From SZUA-35 sp963781035 (GTDB taxonomy: Bacteria > Actinomycetota > Acidimicrobiia > Acidimicrobiales > SZUA-35), in the NCBI GenBank assembly GCA_963781035.1, contig CAWAEN010000004.1:1178001-1242000 (forward strand): 64,000 bases of DNA. The letters are read 5' to 3'. This document shows, piece after piece, positions 38,097 to 46,614 of this stretch. Numbering within the stretch: the first letter of the stretch is position 1; the number at the start of each line of letters is the position of its first letter. The notes under the pieces are model-generated. The model was not told the DNA's origin. It did no database searches and saw only the letters and a program-made list of their open reading frames with translations. A program made the translations under genes and the position numbers.

Positions 38097-38118
38097 GATT
38101 GTGAATCTGTTCACAATC
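38097..38118. promoter_or_regulatory. CRP-type operator palindrome
   Basis: GATTGTGAA and TTCACAATC are perfect nine-base arms around TCTG, which makes TGTGA-N6-TCACA, the consensus of E. coli and mycobacterial CRP. It lies 26-47 bases upstream of the membrane protein start at 38071, where binding could block or activate a promoter, and about 190 bases from the small gene on the other strand. Confidence 0.75.
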
Positions 38119-38307
38119 TCTCGGCAGGCATTCTCTCGTCTTCCGACGAACAAACCGCAGGTCTTTGGTCCTGATCTCCGGCAAGGGGGAATTGGTCCCG
38201 AGAACCCCGACACCGAGCTGCGATGACGGGGAAATCCCCCCTGCCCGCGAACCGACCCACAGCGATGATCGAACCACCATCCATGCAAGGCTCGAAAGGA
38301 GCACACC

Positions 38308-38601
38308 ATGACCCTGTTCACACCTCCCGATGCCCCGACGGTCGCGAGTTGCGTGGCCGACGCTCGCTCGGCATCCGCCGGCAGTGACTACCTCTCACAG
38401 GCGCATTGCGTCGATTGGCTCCTCGATTGTTTCAACGCCGCCGTCCGACCCTCGGTTCGCCACGTGGTGGCCGAGATGCTCGGCGACATCAGCGCCGTCA
38501 CGCTCGTCCCGGCCCCCGTGTTTGACGACATGCTCGACCTCGTGCAGCTCGCACTCCAGGTGGATGCGGCGTTCGATCACTTGGAGCTCGGCGCAGCCTG
38601 A
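38308..38601 (+). CDS. Small protein of unknown function
   Basis: The 97-residue soluble acidic protein is supported by a clear AAAGGAG ribosome binding site seven bases before ATG 38308 and by typical codon use. It has two Cys residues in its first half (SCVADARS and AHCVDWLLDCFN makes three in all) and helical segments such as PAPVFDDMLDLVQLALQVDA. No family is recognised. It ends 53 bases before the cytochrome P450 start, which has its own promoter element. Confidence 0.6.
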   Translation: MTLFTPPDAPTVASCVADARSASAGSDYLSQAHCVDWLLDCFNAAVRPSVRHVVAEMLGDISAVTLVPAPVFDDMLDLVQLALQVDAAFDHLELGAA

Positions 38602-38641
38602 GCGTGGACGACCACGCTGGCGGCGTCGTCGTCCTCGCATG

Positions 38642-38647
38642 TAGCTT
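38642..38647 (+). promoter_or_regulatory. TAGCTT, -10 element of the P450 gene
   Basis: TAGCTT ends seven bases before ATG 38655. It decides the start against the in-frame GTG at 38604, which would lie upstream of the transcript. Confidence 0.55.
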
Positions 38648-38654
38648 CGGCCGA

Positions 38655-39920
38655 ATGCGACCGCTCGCCGCCGACGTCATCGACGTCGATCTGTTCGACC
38701 CAGCCGTGTTCGGACGTGGAATTCCCTACGACGCCTTCAAGGCGCTGCGGGAGCACGCGCCGGTCGCATTCCACGAGGAGCGGCCCCGCCGCCCGGGCGG
38801 GAAGACGGGACCCGGATTCTGGTGCCTCACCCGTCACGCGGACATCCACTACGCCTCCTGTCACCCCGAGCTCTTCTCGTCGTACCTCGGTGGTTTCACC
38901 TCCGCCGACATCTCCGGAGCCGTCCTGGACGAGACGCGCCTGAACCTCATGGGCATGGACCCGCCGGAGCACACCGCCCTGCGGCAAGCCATCCGCGAGC
39001 CGTTCAGCCCCCGCATGGTGCGCGAACTCGCCCCGTCGATCGAACGCTTTGCTGCCCGGGTGATCGACGATGTGATCGGAACCTCGAACGCCGGGGACAC
39101 GCTGTCGTTCGACTTCGTCACGGAGGTCGCGGCCGAGTTGCCGCTTCTCGTGCTGGCCCACCTGCTCGGTGTTGCCGAGGAGGACCGGGGTCTCTTCTTC
39201 GACTGGAGCAACCAGATCATCGGCAACCACGACCCGGACTTCGGTGGCACGATCCACGACTTCCTCCGTGCGAAGGACGAGATCTTCGAGTACGCCCGCA
39301 CGATCACCGAGGCCAAGCGGGCGAATCCCGCTGACGACCTCGTCTCCCATGTCGTCGCAGCCGAGATCGACGGCGAGCCCCTCGGAGACCAGACGATCGT
39401 GATCCTGTGGTTCCTCCTGCTGATCGCAGGCAACGAGACCACGAGGAGTTCGCTGACCGGGGCGATGGAGATGCTCTCGGCTCACCCAGACCAGCGGAAG
39501 CTCCTCATGTCCGATCTCGACACCAATCTGGCGCCGTTCGTCGAGGAAATGCTTCGCATCACCAACCCGGTGCTGCACTTCCGTCGTACGGCAACGCAGG
39601 ACATCGAGATCGGGGGCGCCCTGATTCGTGCCGGCGAGAAGGTCGTGTTGTGGTATCCCTCGGCCAACCGTGACGAAGCCGTGTTCGACCGACCGGACGA
39701 GTTCGATCTCACCCGGCAGCCGAATCAGCACCTGGCGTTCGGTGTCGGTACCCACTTCTGCCTCGGGGCCCGGATCGGTCGACTCTCGATCAAGACCATG
39801 CTGCGTGAGCTACTCACTCGGCTCCCCGACATCGAAGTCGTCGGCGAACCGCAGCGGCTTCACTCCATGTTCTTGAGCGGGGCCAAGGCCCTGTCGGTCA
39901 ACGCAACGTCGCCCGGCTGA
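38655..39920 (+). CDS. Cytochrome P450
   Basis: The 421-residue soluble P450 starts MRPLAADVIDVDLFDPAVFG. The I helix reads LLLIAGNETTRSSLTGAM with the AGxET oxygen-activation motif. EEMLR gives the ExxR of the K helix, and HLAFGVGTHFCLGARIGRL is the heme loop with the thiolate Cys. GMDPPEHTALRQAIREPFSP is the usual C-helix region. Overall it resembles actinobacterial CYP124/125/142-type enzymes that oxidise sterols or branched fatty acids, although subfamily assignment needs alignment. It needs a ferredoxin and reductase; candidates lie at 46404-47837. Its 3' end overlaps the tail of the opposing gene by 61 bases. Confidence 0.93.
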   Translation: MRPLAADVIDVDLFDPAVFGRGIPYDAFKALREHAPVAFHEERPRRPGGKTGPGFWCLTRHADIHYASCHPELFSSYLGGFTSADISGAVLDETRLNLMGMDPPEHTALRQAIREPFSPRMVRELAPSIERFAARVIDDVIGTSNAGDTLSFDFVTEVAAELPLLVLAHLLGVAEEDRGLFFDWSNQIIGNHDPDFGGTIHDFLRAKDEIFEYARTITEAKRANPADDLVSHVVAAEIDGEPLGDQTIVILWFLLLIAGNETTRSSLTGAMEMLSAHPDQRKLLMSDLDTNLAPFVEEMLRITNPVLHFRRTATQDIEIGGALIRAGEKVVLWYPSANRDEAVFDRPDEFDLTRQPNQHLAFGVGTHFCLGARIGRLSIKTMLRELLTRLPDIEVVGEPQRLHSMFLSGAKALSVNATSPG

Positions 39921-40795
39921 TCCCGGTCGCTGTCGTCGAGCGCCTTGCGCAGTCTGAGCTCGGCCAGCATCTCTTCACTCGTGTAGGAGAGGAAGACCAT
40001 CGACGCGATGTCGCGCTCGGTCAGCTCGCCGGCGGAGGTCAGTTGGCCCGTTCTGACCATTTCCGCGATCACGAGCCCTTCGCTCTCCTTGACGACTCGG
40101 CGCAGCGCCTCGTCGTCGTAGTCGGCGAGGCGAAGGTCCAGTCTGGCCAGCGGTTGGGCCGCCTCCGCAGTCCGTTCGGTCTCGCTCAGGTCGATCTCTG
40201 CTCCAGGGGAAGCGGCGACCTCGTTGTCTGGGATGGAGCCATCGACCTGATCGGATGAGGAGTCGGCCCCGCCATGCATGGCCTGCTCGACGAGTGCGGT
40301 GATCTCGTCGATCTGCGTGTCGTCTGCCACCTCGTGGATCTCCGGTTCGTCCTCGGCGACGGGTGCAGGTTCGGCCTCGAGTGCGAGCAGGTCGACGGTC
40401 GCGGCGGCCGGTGTCGGTTCGCCGGCGGGAACCAAATCGACGTACTCGGCAAACGTCGAAGTGACCCGTTTGGGCAGGGGAGGGGCGTCGCCGCTCGCCA
40501 TCGGCGGTCGCTGGCCCGGGCCCATCGGTCGAGGCGGTGGTGGTACCGAATCCGTGGCCCCCGTCCTCGGTGTGGGGCGGGTGGCGCGGGGTGCTGCCGT
40601 TGCTGCGTCAGGGTCGGTGTCGGTCGACGAGCTGTCGGCGCTGGCGAGGCCGATGAAGAACGCCACGCCGGCGAACCCGAAGATCATCGCCCACCGGTCG
40701 GTGCGGTCGGTCTGGAAGTTGATGGCGTCAGCCGCGATCAGGACGGCGAACAACGCAGTGAGTGCTGCGAGGAGGAGGAACATCAATCGCTTCAC
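39860..40795 (-). CDS. Membrane protein with two N-terminal segments and acidic cytoplasmic tail, unknown function
   Basis: From GTG 40795 the 311-residue protein opens MKRLMFLLLAALTALFAVLI, followed by DRWAMIFGFAGVAFFIGLAS, so two membrane helices form a hairpin. The rest is a long Pro/Ala/Glu-rich region with EDEPEIHEVADDTQIDEITA, then a more ordered C-terminal part (RLDLRLADYDDEALRRVVKE, VIAEMVRTGQLTSAGELTER, SYTSEEMLAELRLRKALD) that may be a small helical domain. No family is recognised. The last twenty residues are antisense to the P450 C terminus, so the true end could be a little earlier if a base is wrong here. Confidence 0.6.
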   Translation of the reverse strand: MKRLMFLLLAALTALFAVLIAADAINFQTDRTDRWAMIFGFAGVAFFIGLASADSSSTDTDPDAATAAPRATRPTPRTGATDSVPPPPRPMGPGQRPPMASGDAPPLPKRVTSTFAEYVDLVPAGEPTPAAATVDLLALEAEPAPVAEDEPEIHEVADDTQIDEITALVEQAMHGGADSSSDQVDGSIPDNEVAASPGAEIDLSETERTAEAAQPLARLDLRLADYDDEALRRVVKESEGLVIAEMVRTGQLTSAGELTERDIASMVFLSYTSEEMLAELRLRKALDDSDRDQPGDVALTDRALAPLKNME

Positions 40796-40919
40796 GGGCG
40801 CACTCCACGGCGAAGGGGACAGGGGGACGCGAAAGTCTCTCCGACGATCGGTCCGATGACAATGGGCGAAATCCTGCAGTGCAAGGTCGACCAGCAACAA
40901 GACTCACCGGCATGCGTGA

Positions 40920-41432
40920 TCAGGCGTCGAGGACGACGTTCCCGGTGCTGCCCTCGGCGAGCGGAGGCTCACTCGACCAGGGGAAGTTGATCCACTGATC
41001 GGTGTGTTTCCACACGTAGTCGCACGTCACGAGCGAGTGGGACTTCTGGTAGAGCACGGCGGTTCGGGATTCGGCAACGACGTCCTGGCAGAACTCGTGG
41101 ACGGCCTTGAGCGTGTGGCCGGTGTCGGCGACATCGTCGGCCACGAGGATCTTGGCTCCCCTGAGATCGACCTTGTCCATGTAGGGCGGCAGCATGATCG
41201 GGACATCGAGATGGACATCGACCCCGGAGTAGAACTCGAGGTTCATCACGTAGAGGTTCTTCACCGACAACGCGTAACCGAGCGAACCGGCGGCGAAGAG
41301 GCCACCACGAGCGATCGCCAGGATCATGTCCGGCTTGTAGCCGTCGTCGGCGATCATCTTCGCCAGGGAACGGATGGCGGTCCCGTAGGTCGGCCAGTCC
41401 AGGATTTCGCGTTCAGCTTCGGTTGGGGGCAC
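40920..41432 (-). CDS. Purine phosphoribosyltransferase family protein
   Basis: The 170-residue type I phosphoribosyltransferase has the PRPP-binding loop ILVADDVADTGHTLKAV near residue 94 and an N-terminal MILAIARGGLFAAGSLGYAL. The combination WPTYGTAIRSLAKMI plus YSGVDVHLD fits the bacterial xanthine/hypoxanthine-type or Gpt-like group, which salvage purine bases with PRPP in the cytoplasm. The C-terminal WKHTDQWINFPWSSEPP is usual for the group. Base specificity cannot be told. The GTG start at 41432 follows TAGTCT at a six-base spacing. Three 19-base tandem repeats begin 28 bases further upstream and could control it. Confidence 0.85.
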   Translation of the reverse strand: MPPTEAEREILDWPTYGTAIRSLAKMIADDGYKPDMILAIARGGLFAAGSLGYALSVKNLYVMNLEFYSGVDVHLDVPIMLPPYMDKVDLRGAKILVADDVADTGHTLKAVHEFCQDVVAESRTAVLYQKSHSLVTCDYVWKHTDQWINFPWSSEPPLAEGSTGNVVLDA

Positions 41433-41438
41433 CCGTCG

Positions 41439-41444
41439 AGACTA
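41439..41444 (-). promoter_or_regulatory. TAGTCT, -10 element of the phosphoribosyltransferase gene
   Basis: Read on the minus strand, TAGTCT ends six bases before GTG 41432. The tandem repeats at 41461-41517 begin just upstream, at about -29 if transcription starts on the GTG, which covers the -35 region. Confidence 0.55.
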
Positions 41445-41460
41445 TTCCCGCTCGCCCCGA

Positions 41461-41517
41461 GTCAACGTGTCAGCACAGAGTCAACGTGTCAGCACAGAGT
41501 CATCGTGTCAGCACAGA
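41461..41517. repeat. Three 19-base tandem repeats upstream of the phosphoribosyltransferase
   Basis: The unit GTCAACGTGTCAGCACAGA occurs three times head to tail; the third copy differs at one base (CATCG for CAACG) and a partial fourth, GTCAC, follows. The array fills the space between the phosphoribosyltransferase promoter and the stop of the upstream regulator gene. Confidence 0.9.
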
Positions 41518-41532
41518 GTCACGGCCGACGGG

Positions 41533-41881
41533 TCAGTGCAGGCCGTTCAAGTAGTTGTAGACCGTGAAGCGGCTGACTTCGAGACGGTCGGCGATGTCCT
41601 CGACGGCTTTGCGCAACGTGAACGCACCGAGTTCATCGAGGCGTCTCACCACGTCCTGCTTCCCGGCCCGGTCGAGGGTCGTGATGGCCCTGCCCAGCTC
41701 GCGTTCGACCTGGGCGATGAGGCGGTCGAGCGCACCATGAAGACCGGGAGGACGGAACCCGCCAACGAGCTACACCCTCCCAGCGGAGCGCCAGGTCGCC
41801 GTCGACCAACGCCTCGGGCGGAACGATCGTGCCGCCGGTGGCGCGCACCATCGGTTCGATCGCCTCGAGGAACTCGTGCAC
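41533..41881 (-). CDS. Small helix-turn-helix regulator, one frameshift
   Basis: Reading leftward from GTG 41881 (VHEFLEAIEPMVRATGGTIV), the protein begins in one frame with VPPEALVDGDLALRWEG. After a break near 41775 it continues in the next frame as VGGFRPPGLHGALDRLIAQV, ERELGRAITTLDRAGKQDVV, RRLDELGAFTLRKAVEDIAD and RLEVSRFTVYNYLNGLH. The ending is a helix-turn-helix of the type found in YheO-like regulators (VSRxTVYNYL). The total of 349 bases is 3n+1; removing one base of GTAGCTC repairs it to about 115 residues. TAGTTT ends six bases before the start. The gene sits directly upstream of the 19-base repeats and the phosphoribosyltransferase, so it may act there. Confidence 0.65.
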
Positions 41882-41998
41882 CGGGTCAAACTAGCCGAAG
41901 AGCAGCGTCGCCCATCAGGGCTCGGATGGCATGTGTTCGGGGGCAGGAGTGGTTACGATCATGTGTCGCCCGGCGGTTCGCGCCGTGGACCACTCACC

Positions 41999-43163
41999 AT
42001 GCGTCGCCGCCTCCTCCTCCCGTTCGCCGTCCTTGCAGCCGTGCTCGGCCTGCTGCAACCTCCCGTCGGCAGCCAGCAGTCCGCATCCGACGCACGGGCA
42101 CAGCGGGAACAGGTGCGCGAGGAGAAAGCCGACGCCGCTCGTGAGCTCGACGCGGCCGAAGCCGACGACGAAGCGGTGCACGCCGCCCTTGTCGCCATCA
42201 CCTCGTCGGTGAACGCCTACCAGGCCGAGATCGACGAAGCCCAGCGGCAACTCGACGATGCCCGGGCGCAGGTGGCGACGGCTGAAGCGGCCATCGTCGA
42301 GGCCGATGAAGCCGAGGCCGCCCTTCTCGACGAACTGGCCTCCGTTGCCGTCGCCGGGTACGTGAGCGGCGGCGAGCAGTCGGTCGCCATGTTCGGGTCA
42401 GAGGACATCGTCGAAGCGCTTCGCCAGAGCTCGTTGCTCGACAAGGCCAACGGCGACACCGCTGATCTCCTCGAAGACCTCCGGATCGTGCACGAGGATC
42501 GCGAGCTGGCCGCCGCTGACGCCGCCGCCGCGCTCGTCGAGGCGGAGTCGCTCGAGATCGCCCTCGCCGAGGACCTCGTCGTTCTCGAGGCGGAAAAGGC
42601 CGTTCAGGAAGAACTCAAGGCCGAGCTCGAACGGCGCGTCGCCGAATGGCAGTCCAAGGTCGACGAGCTCGCTGCCGCCGACGCCGAACTGACCCAGTTC
42701 ATCAAGGAGCAGGAAGCCGCAGCCGCCGCTGCTTCCGGCGGAGGCTCGACGGCCCCGGCGCCAGGCTCGTCATCGGTCAGCGGGTTCCAGTGGCCGGTCA
42801 GTGGCGGCGTCAGCAGCGGCTACGGCTACCGGGTGCATCCGATCTACGGCACCAGACGCCTTCACACCGGACTCGACATCTCGGGCGGGTCCGGAACCCC
42901 GATCGCGGCGGCGAAGGCCGGCACTGTGCTGTCGGCGGGTTGGCGAGGCGGCTACGGCAACGCGGTGGTCATCTCCCACGGCGGCGGTATCAGCCACGCT
43001 CTATGCCCACCAATCACAGATGAATGTCACCACCGGGCAGCAGGTCGGTCGGGGCGACATCGTCGGGTGGGTCGGATCGACCGGAGCGTCCACGGGACCA
43101 CACCTGCATTTCGAAGTGCGAGTGAACGGATCGCCCGTCGATCCCCGTCCCTACCTGCCCTAG
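41999..43163 (+). CDS. M23 peptidase with N-terminal coiled coil (EnvC/NlpD-type), one frameshift
   Basis: The secreted protein has a signal peptide (LLLPFAVLAAVLGLLQPPVG), a long coiled coil of about 200 residues rich in Ala/Glu/Asp (for example RQLDDARAQVATAEAAIVEA), a Ser/Gly linker, and a C-terminal LytM/M23 domain. The domain begins VSSGYGYRVHPIYG and has the zinc residues in RLHTGLDIS. After ISHGGGIS the frame breaks near 42994; removing one C of AGCCACG gives ISTLYAHQSQM and then GRGDIVGWVGSTGASTGPHL, with HLHFEVR supplying the last ligands. Length is 3n+1. Such proteins cleave peptidoglycan cross-links or activate amidases during division. Confidence 0.85.
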
Positions 43164-44769
43164 CTAGGTCTTCACCTCGATCGTGTGCCACCCGGTGGCA
43201 CCGTTGGGGCCGGAGTAGCCACCGCTCCGTACCTCAGTCTGTGTTTCTCCGGTCTCGTCGGTGGCCCGAACACGGATTTGGTGGTTCTCGTCGGTCGGAG
43301 TCCAGCGAAGTCGCCACTGGCGCCACGCGTTGATACCGAGCGACTCACCGAGTTCGGCCTCGAGCCATGGCCCGTCGTCGACCTGCACTTCGACCCGCCG
43401 GATTCCGATGTTCGGGGCCCACGTCACGCCGGCGATCGAGCGCTCGACATCACGTTCCACTTGTTCGCCCCGGCGTGGGGTGTCGATGCGTGACTGGGTC
43501 TTGACCGGACCGTCCTTGTCCCAGCCGCGGGGGATCCAGTAGCCGTCGAAGTCCTCGAGGGTCGTCAGCGTGATGCGCTCGAGCCACTTCGTGGCCGACA
43601 CGTAGCCGTAGAGCCCGCTCACCACGAGCCGGGCCGGGAAGCCGTGCTCGAGTGGAAGTGCTTCGTCGTTCATGGCGATGGCGACCATCGCCGTCCGACC
43701 GTCGTAGGCCAGATCGGTCGGGAACCCGCAGGTCCACCCGTCGACCGACCGGCTGGCGATCTGGGTCGCTCCTGGCTGCACGCCGGCTTCATCCAGGAGA
43801 TCGGTGAGCGGCACTCCTCGCCAGATGGCGTTGCCGACCAGGCCGCCGCCCACCTCGTTCGAGACGCACGAGAGGGTCACGGGTTCGACGAGCGAGGCTC
43901 GTGCGACGAGATCGTCGAAGGTGAACGTGAGCGGGTGGTCGACCATGCCGTCGATGGTCAGTTCCCAGTTCGCCGGGTCGACCTGGGGCACGACGATGGC
44001 GGTGTCGATCCGGTAGAAGTCGCTGTTCGGGATGACGATCGGGGTGATGCCGGGTGTCGATGCGACGTCGCCGGATGCCACGCTCGCCACATCGGCGCGC
44101 CACTGTCGAATCGGCAGTGGTCGTCACATCGAGCGCAGCCCGAGCCTCTTCGGCCGACGAGCGGTTCCTGAGCCCCCGACCGGCAATCGTGCCGACGAGT
44201 GCCAGCACACCTGCACCGCCCGCCAACTGGAGGAACGAACGACGGCGACGGGTCGGCGCGCTCGACGCGGCGACGGTGGCCGTGGCGCTCGAGTCGGCGA
44301 CGGTTCCGACGGGGTCAGAGGCGAGGAGGAACGCGAGGGCAAGGATGCCGGCCAGGACTGCGCCACCCGCGATGATGCCACCGGCGGGGAGGCTCCCCTG
44401 GGGATCGGCCCCGATCGAGACCATGCCGAGGAATCCGAAGGCAGTGATGCCGGCGGCCCCGATGCTCGGCCGTCGTCGGGAGGCGATGCCGAGTGTCGCG
44501 GCGAAGGCGGCGGCGAGCACGAGCGTGCCGATGACGAGCGCCGTCTTCTGATTCGTGCCGAAGGTGCGCTTGCCGAAGTCGGTCAGCCAGGTCGGTGACT
44601 CCTCGATGACACGGTTCGCGACGCCGGTGACCAGCGAGGGGGTCGGGGCGAGCCAGCCGGCGATCAGTTCGCCCGTTGCGAGTGCCACGGCGCCGGCGAG
44701 CAACCCGGACAGCGCCCCTCGGGCGAGCGACGGGGCGGTCGGGGCCGCGGTGTTGGAATCGGTAGCCAT
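43164..44769 (-). CDS. Membrane-anchored sulfite oxidase-type molybdopterin oxidoreductase, one frameshift
   Basis: From ATG 44769 the N-terminal half contains four or five membrane segments (for example GTLVLAAAFAATLGIASRRR and IAGGAVLAGILALAFLLAS) and a segment after RRRRSFLQLAGGAGVLALVG that resembles a Tat-type signal. After ADSTVA the frame breaks near 44095. The catalytic part then reads FYRIDTAIVVPQVDPANWEL, PVTLSCVSNEVGGGLVGNAI with the Cys that binds molybdenum, VDGWTCGFPTD, FPARLVVSGLYGYVSATKWL and a C-terminal Mo-co dimerisation domain ending TGWHTIEVKT. Length is 3n+1. It oxidises a small substrate such as sulfite outside the membrane. The divergent neighbour is the thioredoxin-fold lipoprotein. 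Confidence 0.85.
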
Positions 44770-44871
44770 GAGGTCAGTCAACAAACCACTGGTCGGTGGG
44801 CTTCCCCCGTTCATGAGTTGTTCAGCGGATACCGGGGAATGGTCGGCGCCCGAAGCTGGTTAGCTGGTCTC

Positions 44872-45552
44872 ATGTTCTCCTTGGTCCAGACACGACGACG
44901 CTCCTTTGCGTTGATCGTGGCCCTCTCGCTCGGCGCTGCGGCGTGCGGCGCCGGCGACGACGCAGCCCCGAGTCTCACGCTCGCACCCCAGGTCTCATCG
45001 ACCAACGCCGACGACTCCGGCGACGAATCGGCGACCAGTGCGCCGGATGACAGTGCGCCGGATGACAGTGCGCCGGATGACCCCGACAGCACGTTGCCAG
45101 ACGAGTCGGTCGATGAAGCCGCAGCCCCCGATCTCGTGAACCTCTTCCCCGACATCGACGTCCTCGACATCGCAAACGGATCGACCGTGAACCTCGCCGC
45201 CGCGCTCGGAGGATTCGACAAACCGACGCTCCTCTGGTTCTGGGCTCCGCATTGAAGCACCTGTCGGGCCGAGGGCCCGGCCGTCGAGCAGTTCGCTCGA
45301 GATCACGTCGACGAGATCCGCGTCGTCGGAATGGGTGCCCAGGATTCCTTCAGCTTTGCCGAAGAGTTCCGTGAGACCACGGGGACAATGTCGTTCCTGA
45401 TGATCTGGGACGAGAGCTTCACCTCGTGGCAGTACTACGGCGTTCGGGGACAGCCGACCGCCATCCTCGTCGACGCAACCGGCGACCCGATCCAGGGTTG
45501 GGTCGGCCGGTTCGACGAGAGCGAAGTACTCGAACTCGCTGCTGCCGCCTGA
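44872..45552 (+). CDS. Thioredoxin-fold (redoxin) lipoprotein with in-frame TGA at the CxxC position, candidate selenoprotein
   Basis: ATG 44872 begins a lipoprotein signal (FALIVALSLGAAAC, Cys25) and an acidic SAPDD-repeat stalk. The redoxin domain starts near residue 95. After PTLLWFWAPH comes TGA (45253-45255), then STCRAEGPAVEQFARDHVDE, GMGAQDSFSFAEEF and YGVRGQPTAILVDATG with the cis-Pro, all in the same frame with no indel. In TlpA/thioredoxin proteins the residue after WxAP-x is the reactive Cys of CxxC, so TGA sits at that codon, giving U-S-T-C. A hairpin follows the TGA. Read-through as selenocysteine (residue 128) is inference; a Cys-to-stop base error or true truncation at 127 residues are the alternatives. 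Confidence 0.72.
45263..45281 (+). promoter_or_regulatory. Hairpin just after the in-frame TGA, possible bacterial SECIS
   Basis: GTCGGGCC and GGCCCGGC can form eight pairs, one of them U-G, around the loop GAG. The loop begins 16 bases after the TGA and its first base is G. Bacterial SECIS elements are hairpins immediately downstream of the UGA with a G at the start of the apical loop, roughly 16-37 bases away, so this is at the near edge of the allowed range. GC-rich DNA forms such stems by chance. Confidence 0.4.
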
Positions 45553-45572
45553 GCAACCTACTGTCGCGGTCC

Positions 45573-46332
45573 ATGGGATTTCTCGACGATCGTGTGGTGT
45601 TGGTGACCGGTGGCAACGGGGGTATCGGACTCGGAATCGCCGAGGGATGTGCCGCCGAAGGGGCGGCCATCGTCATCTGGGGAACGAATCAGGCGAAGCT
45701 CGATGCGGCGTCTGCCGGTCTCGAGTCCTCCGGCGCCAAGGTCGTGGCCCAGCGAGTCGACGTCAGCGACGAAGAACAGGTCATCGAGTCGTTTCGGACG
45801 GCCGTTGCCGAGATGGGTCACGTCGATTCGGTCTTCGCCAACGCCGGGCGTGTCCGGAAACGGCCGGGCCTTCGTCGACCAGACACTCGACGACTGGCGC
45901 CGCGTCCTCGCGGTGAATCTGGACGGCCTCTTCATCACGCTGAGGGAAGGGGCCAGACACATGGTCGAGCGCGGCGAGGGCGGATCGCTCGTGGCCGTGT
46001 CGTCTGTGTCGGCGATCCACGGAGCACCCCGCTCCCAGCCGTATGCGTCGAGCAAGGCGGCGGCGATGGCGATCATCCGAGGGCTCGCGGTCGAGCTCGC
46101 CCGCTACGGCATTCGAGCCAACACGATCGTGCCCGGTTGGACCGAGACCGAAATGACCGAAACCGGCCGGGAGAACGAGAAGTTCCTCACGTCGACGACG
46201 AGTCGAACACCGATCCGACGCTGGGGAAAGCCAGATGACTTCCGTCGCGTCGGAGCCTTCCTCGCTGATCCGACGCAGGTGTACCACACGGGCGACGAGA
46301 TCATCATGGACGGCGGCTACACCCGGTTCTGA
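45573..46332 (+). CDS. Short-chain dehydrogenase/reductase, one frameshift
   Basis: The SDR-family oxidoreductase has the cofactor motif LVTGGNGGIGLGIAEG near residue 10 and VDVSDEEQV near 63. After FANAG the frame breaks near 45849; removing one C gives NAGVSGNGRAFVDQTLDDW, then VSSVSAIHGAPRSQPYASSK with the catalytic Ser, Tyr and Lys (YASSK), and the end IIMDGGYTRF. Length is 3n+1, about 252 residues corrected. TACTGT ends eight bases before the ATG. It precedes the ferredoxin and its reductase on the same strand, so an oxidation pathway with the P450 is possible. Substrate unknown. Confidence 0.88.
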
Positions 46333-46403
46333 GCCCATCGTCGCCGGTGTCCATCCTCACCGGTGCCCATCGCTCGACGAGTGACTGTGGCAGACTCGTC
46401 TCC

Positions 46404-46598
46404 ATGAAGATCTCCGTCGATTTCGACCTCTGTGAAAGCAACGCCATCTGCATGGACATCGCCCCGACGGTGTTCGAGGTACGCGATGACGACTTCCTCT
46501 ACGTGCTGAACGAGTCGCCACCGGAAGAGCTGTGGGGCAAGGTCCGTGAGGCGGCCGATCGCTGCCCGAAGCAGGCCATCACCCTCACCGACGACTGA
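46404..46598 (+). CDS. Ferredoxin, 3Fe-4S type
   Basis: The 64-residue protein MKISVDFDLCESNAICMDIA carries cysteines in CESNAIC and, near the C terminus, RCPKQAI. Three Cys (C10, C16, C54) with no Cys at the second position of a full 4Fe-4S set is the pattern of actinobacterial 3Fe-4S ferredoxins that serve cytochromes P450. The gene is 16 bases before the ferredoxin reductase, so the pair should be co-transcribed. CAGACT ends seven bases before the ATG, a weaker match to the leaderless element. Confidence 0.88.
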   Translation: MKISVDFDLCESNAICMDIAPTVFEVRDDDFLYVLNESPPEELWGKVREAADRCPKQAITLTDD

Positions 46599-46614
46599 AT
46601 CGGAGCACATCACG

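Noticed and set aside
44872..45552. Genome-wide reassignment of TGA as a sense codon
   Set aside because: Many intact genes here end in TGA at the expected family length (moeA, hyuA, hyuB, glgX, tldE), so TGA is a normal stop and the single internal TGA must be a special case or an error.
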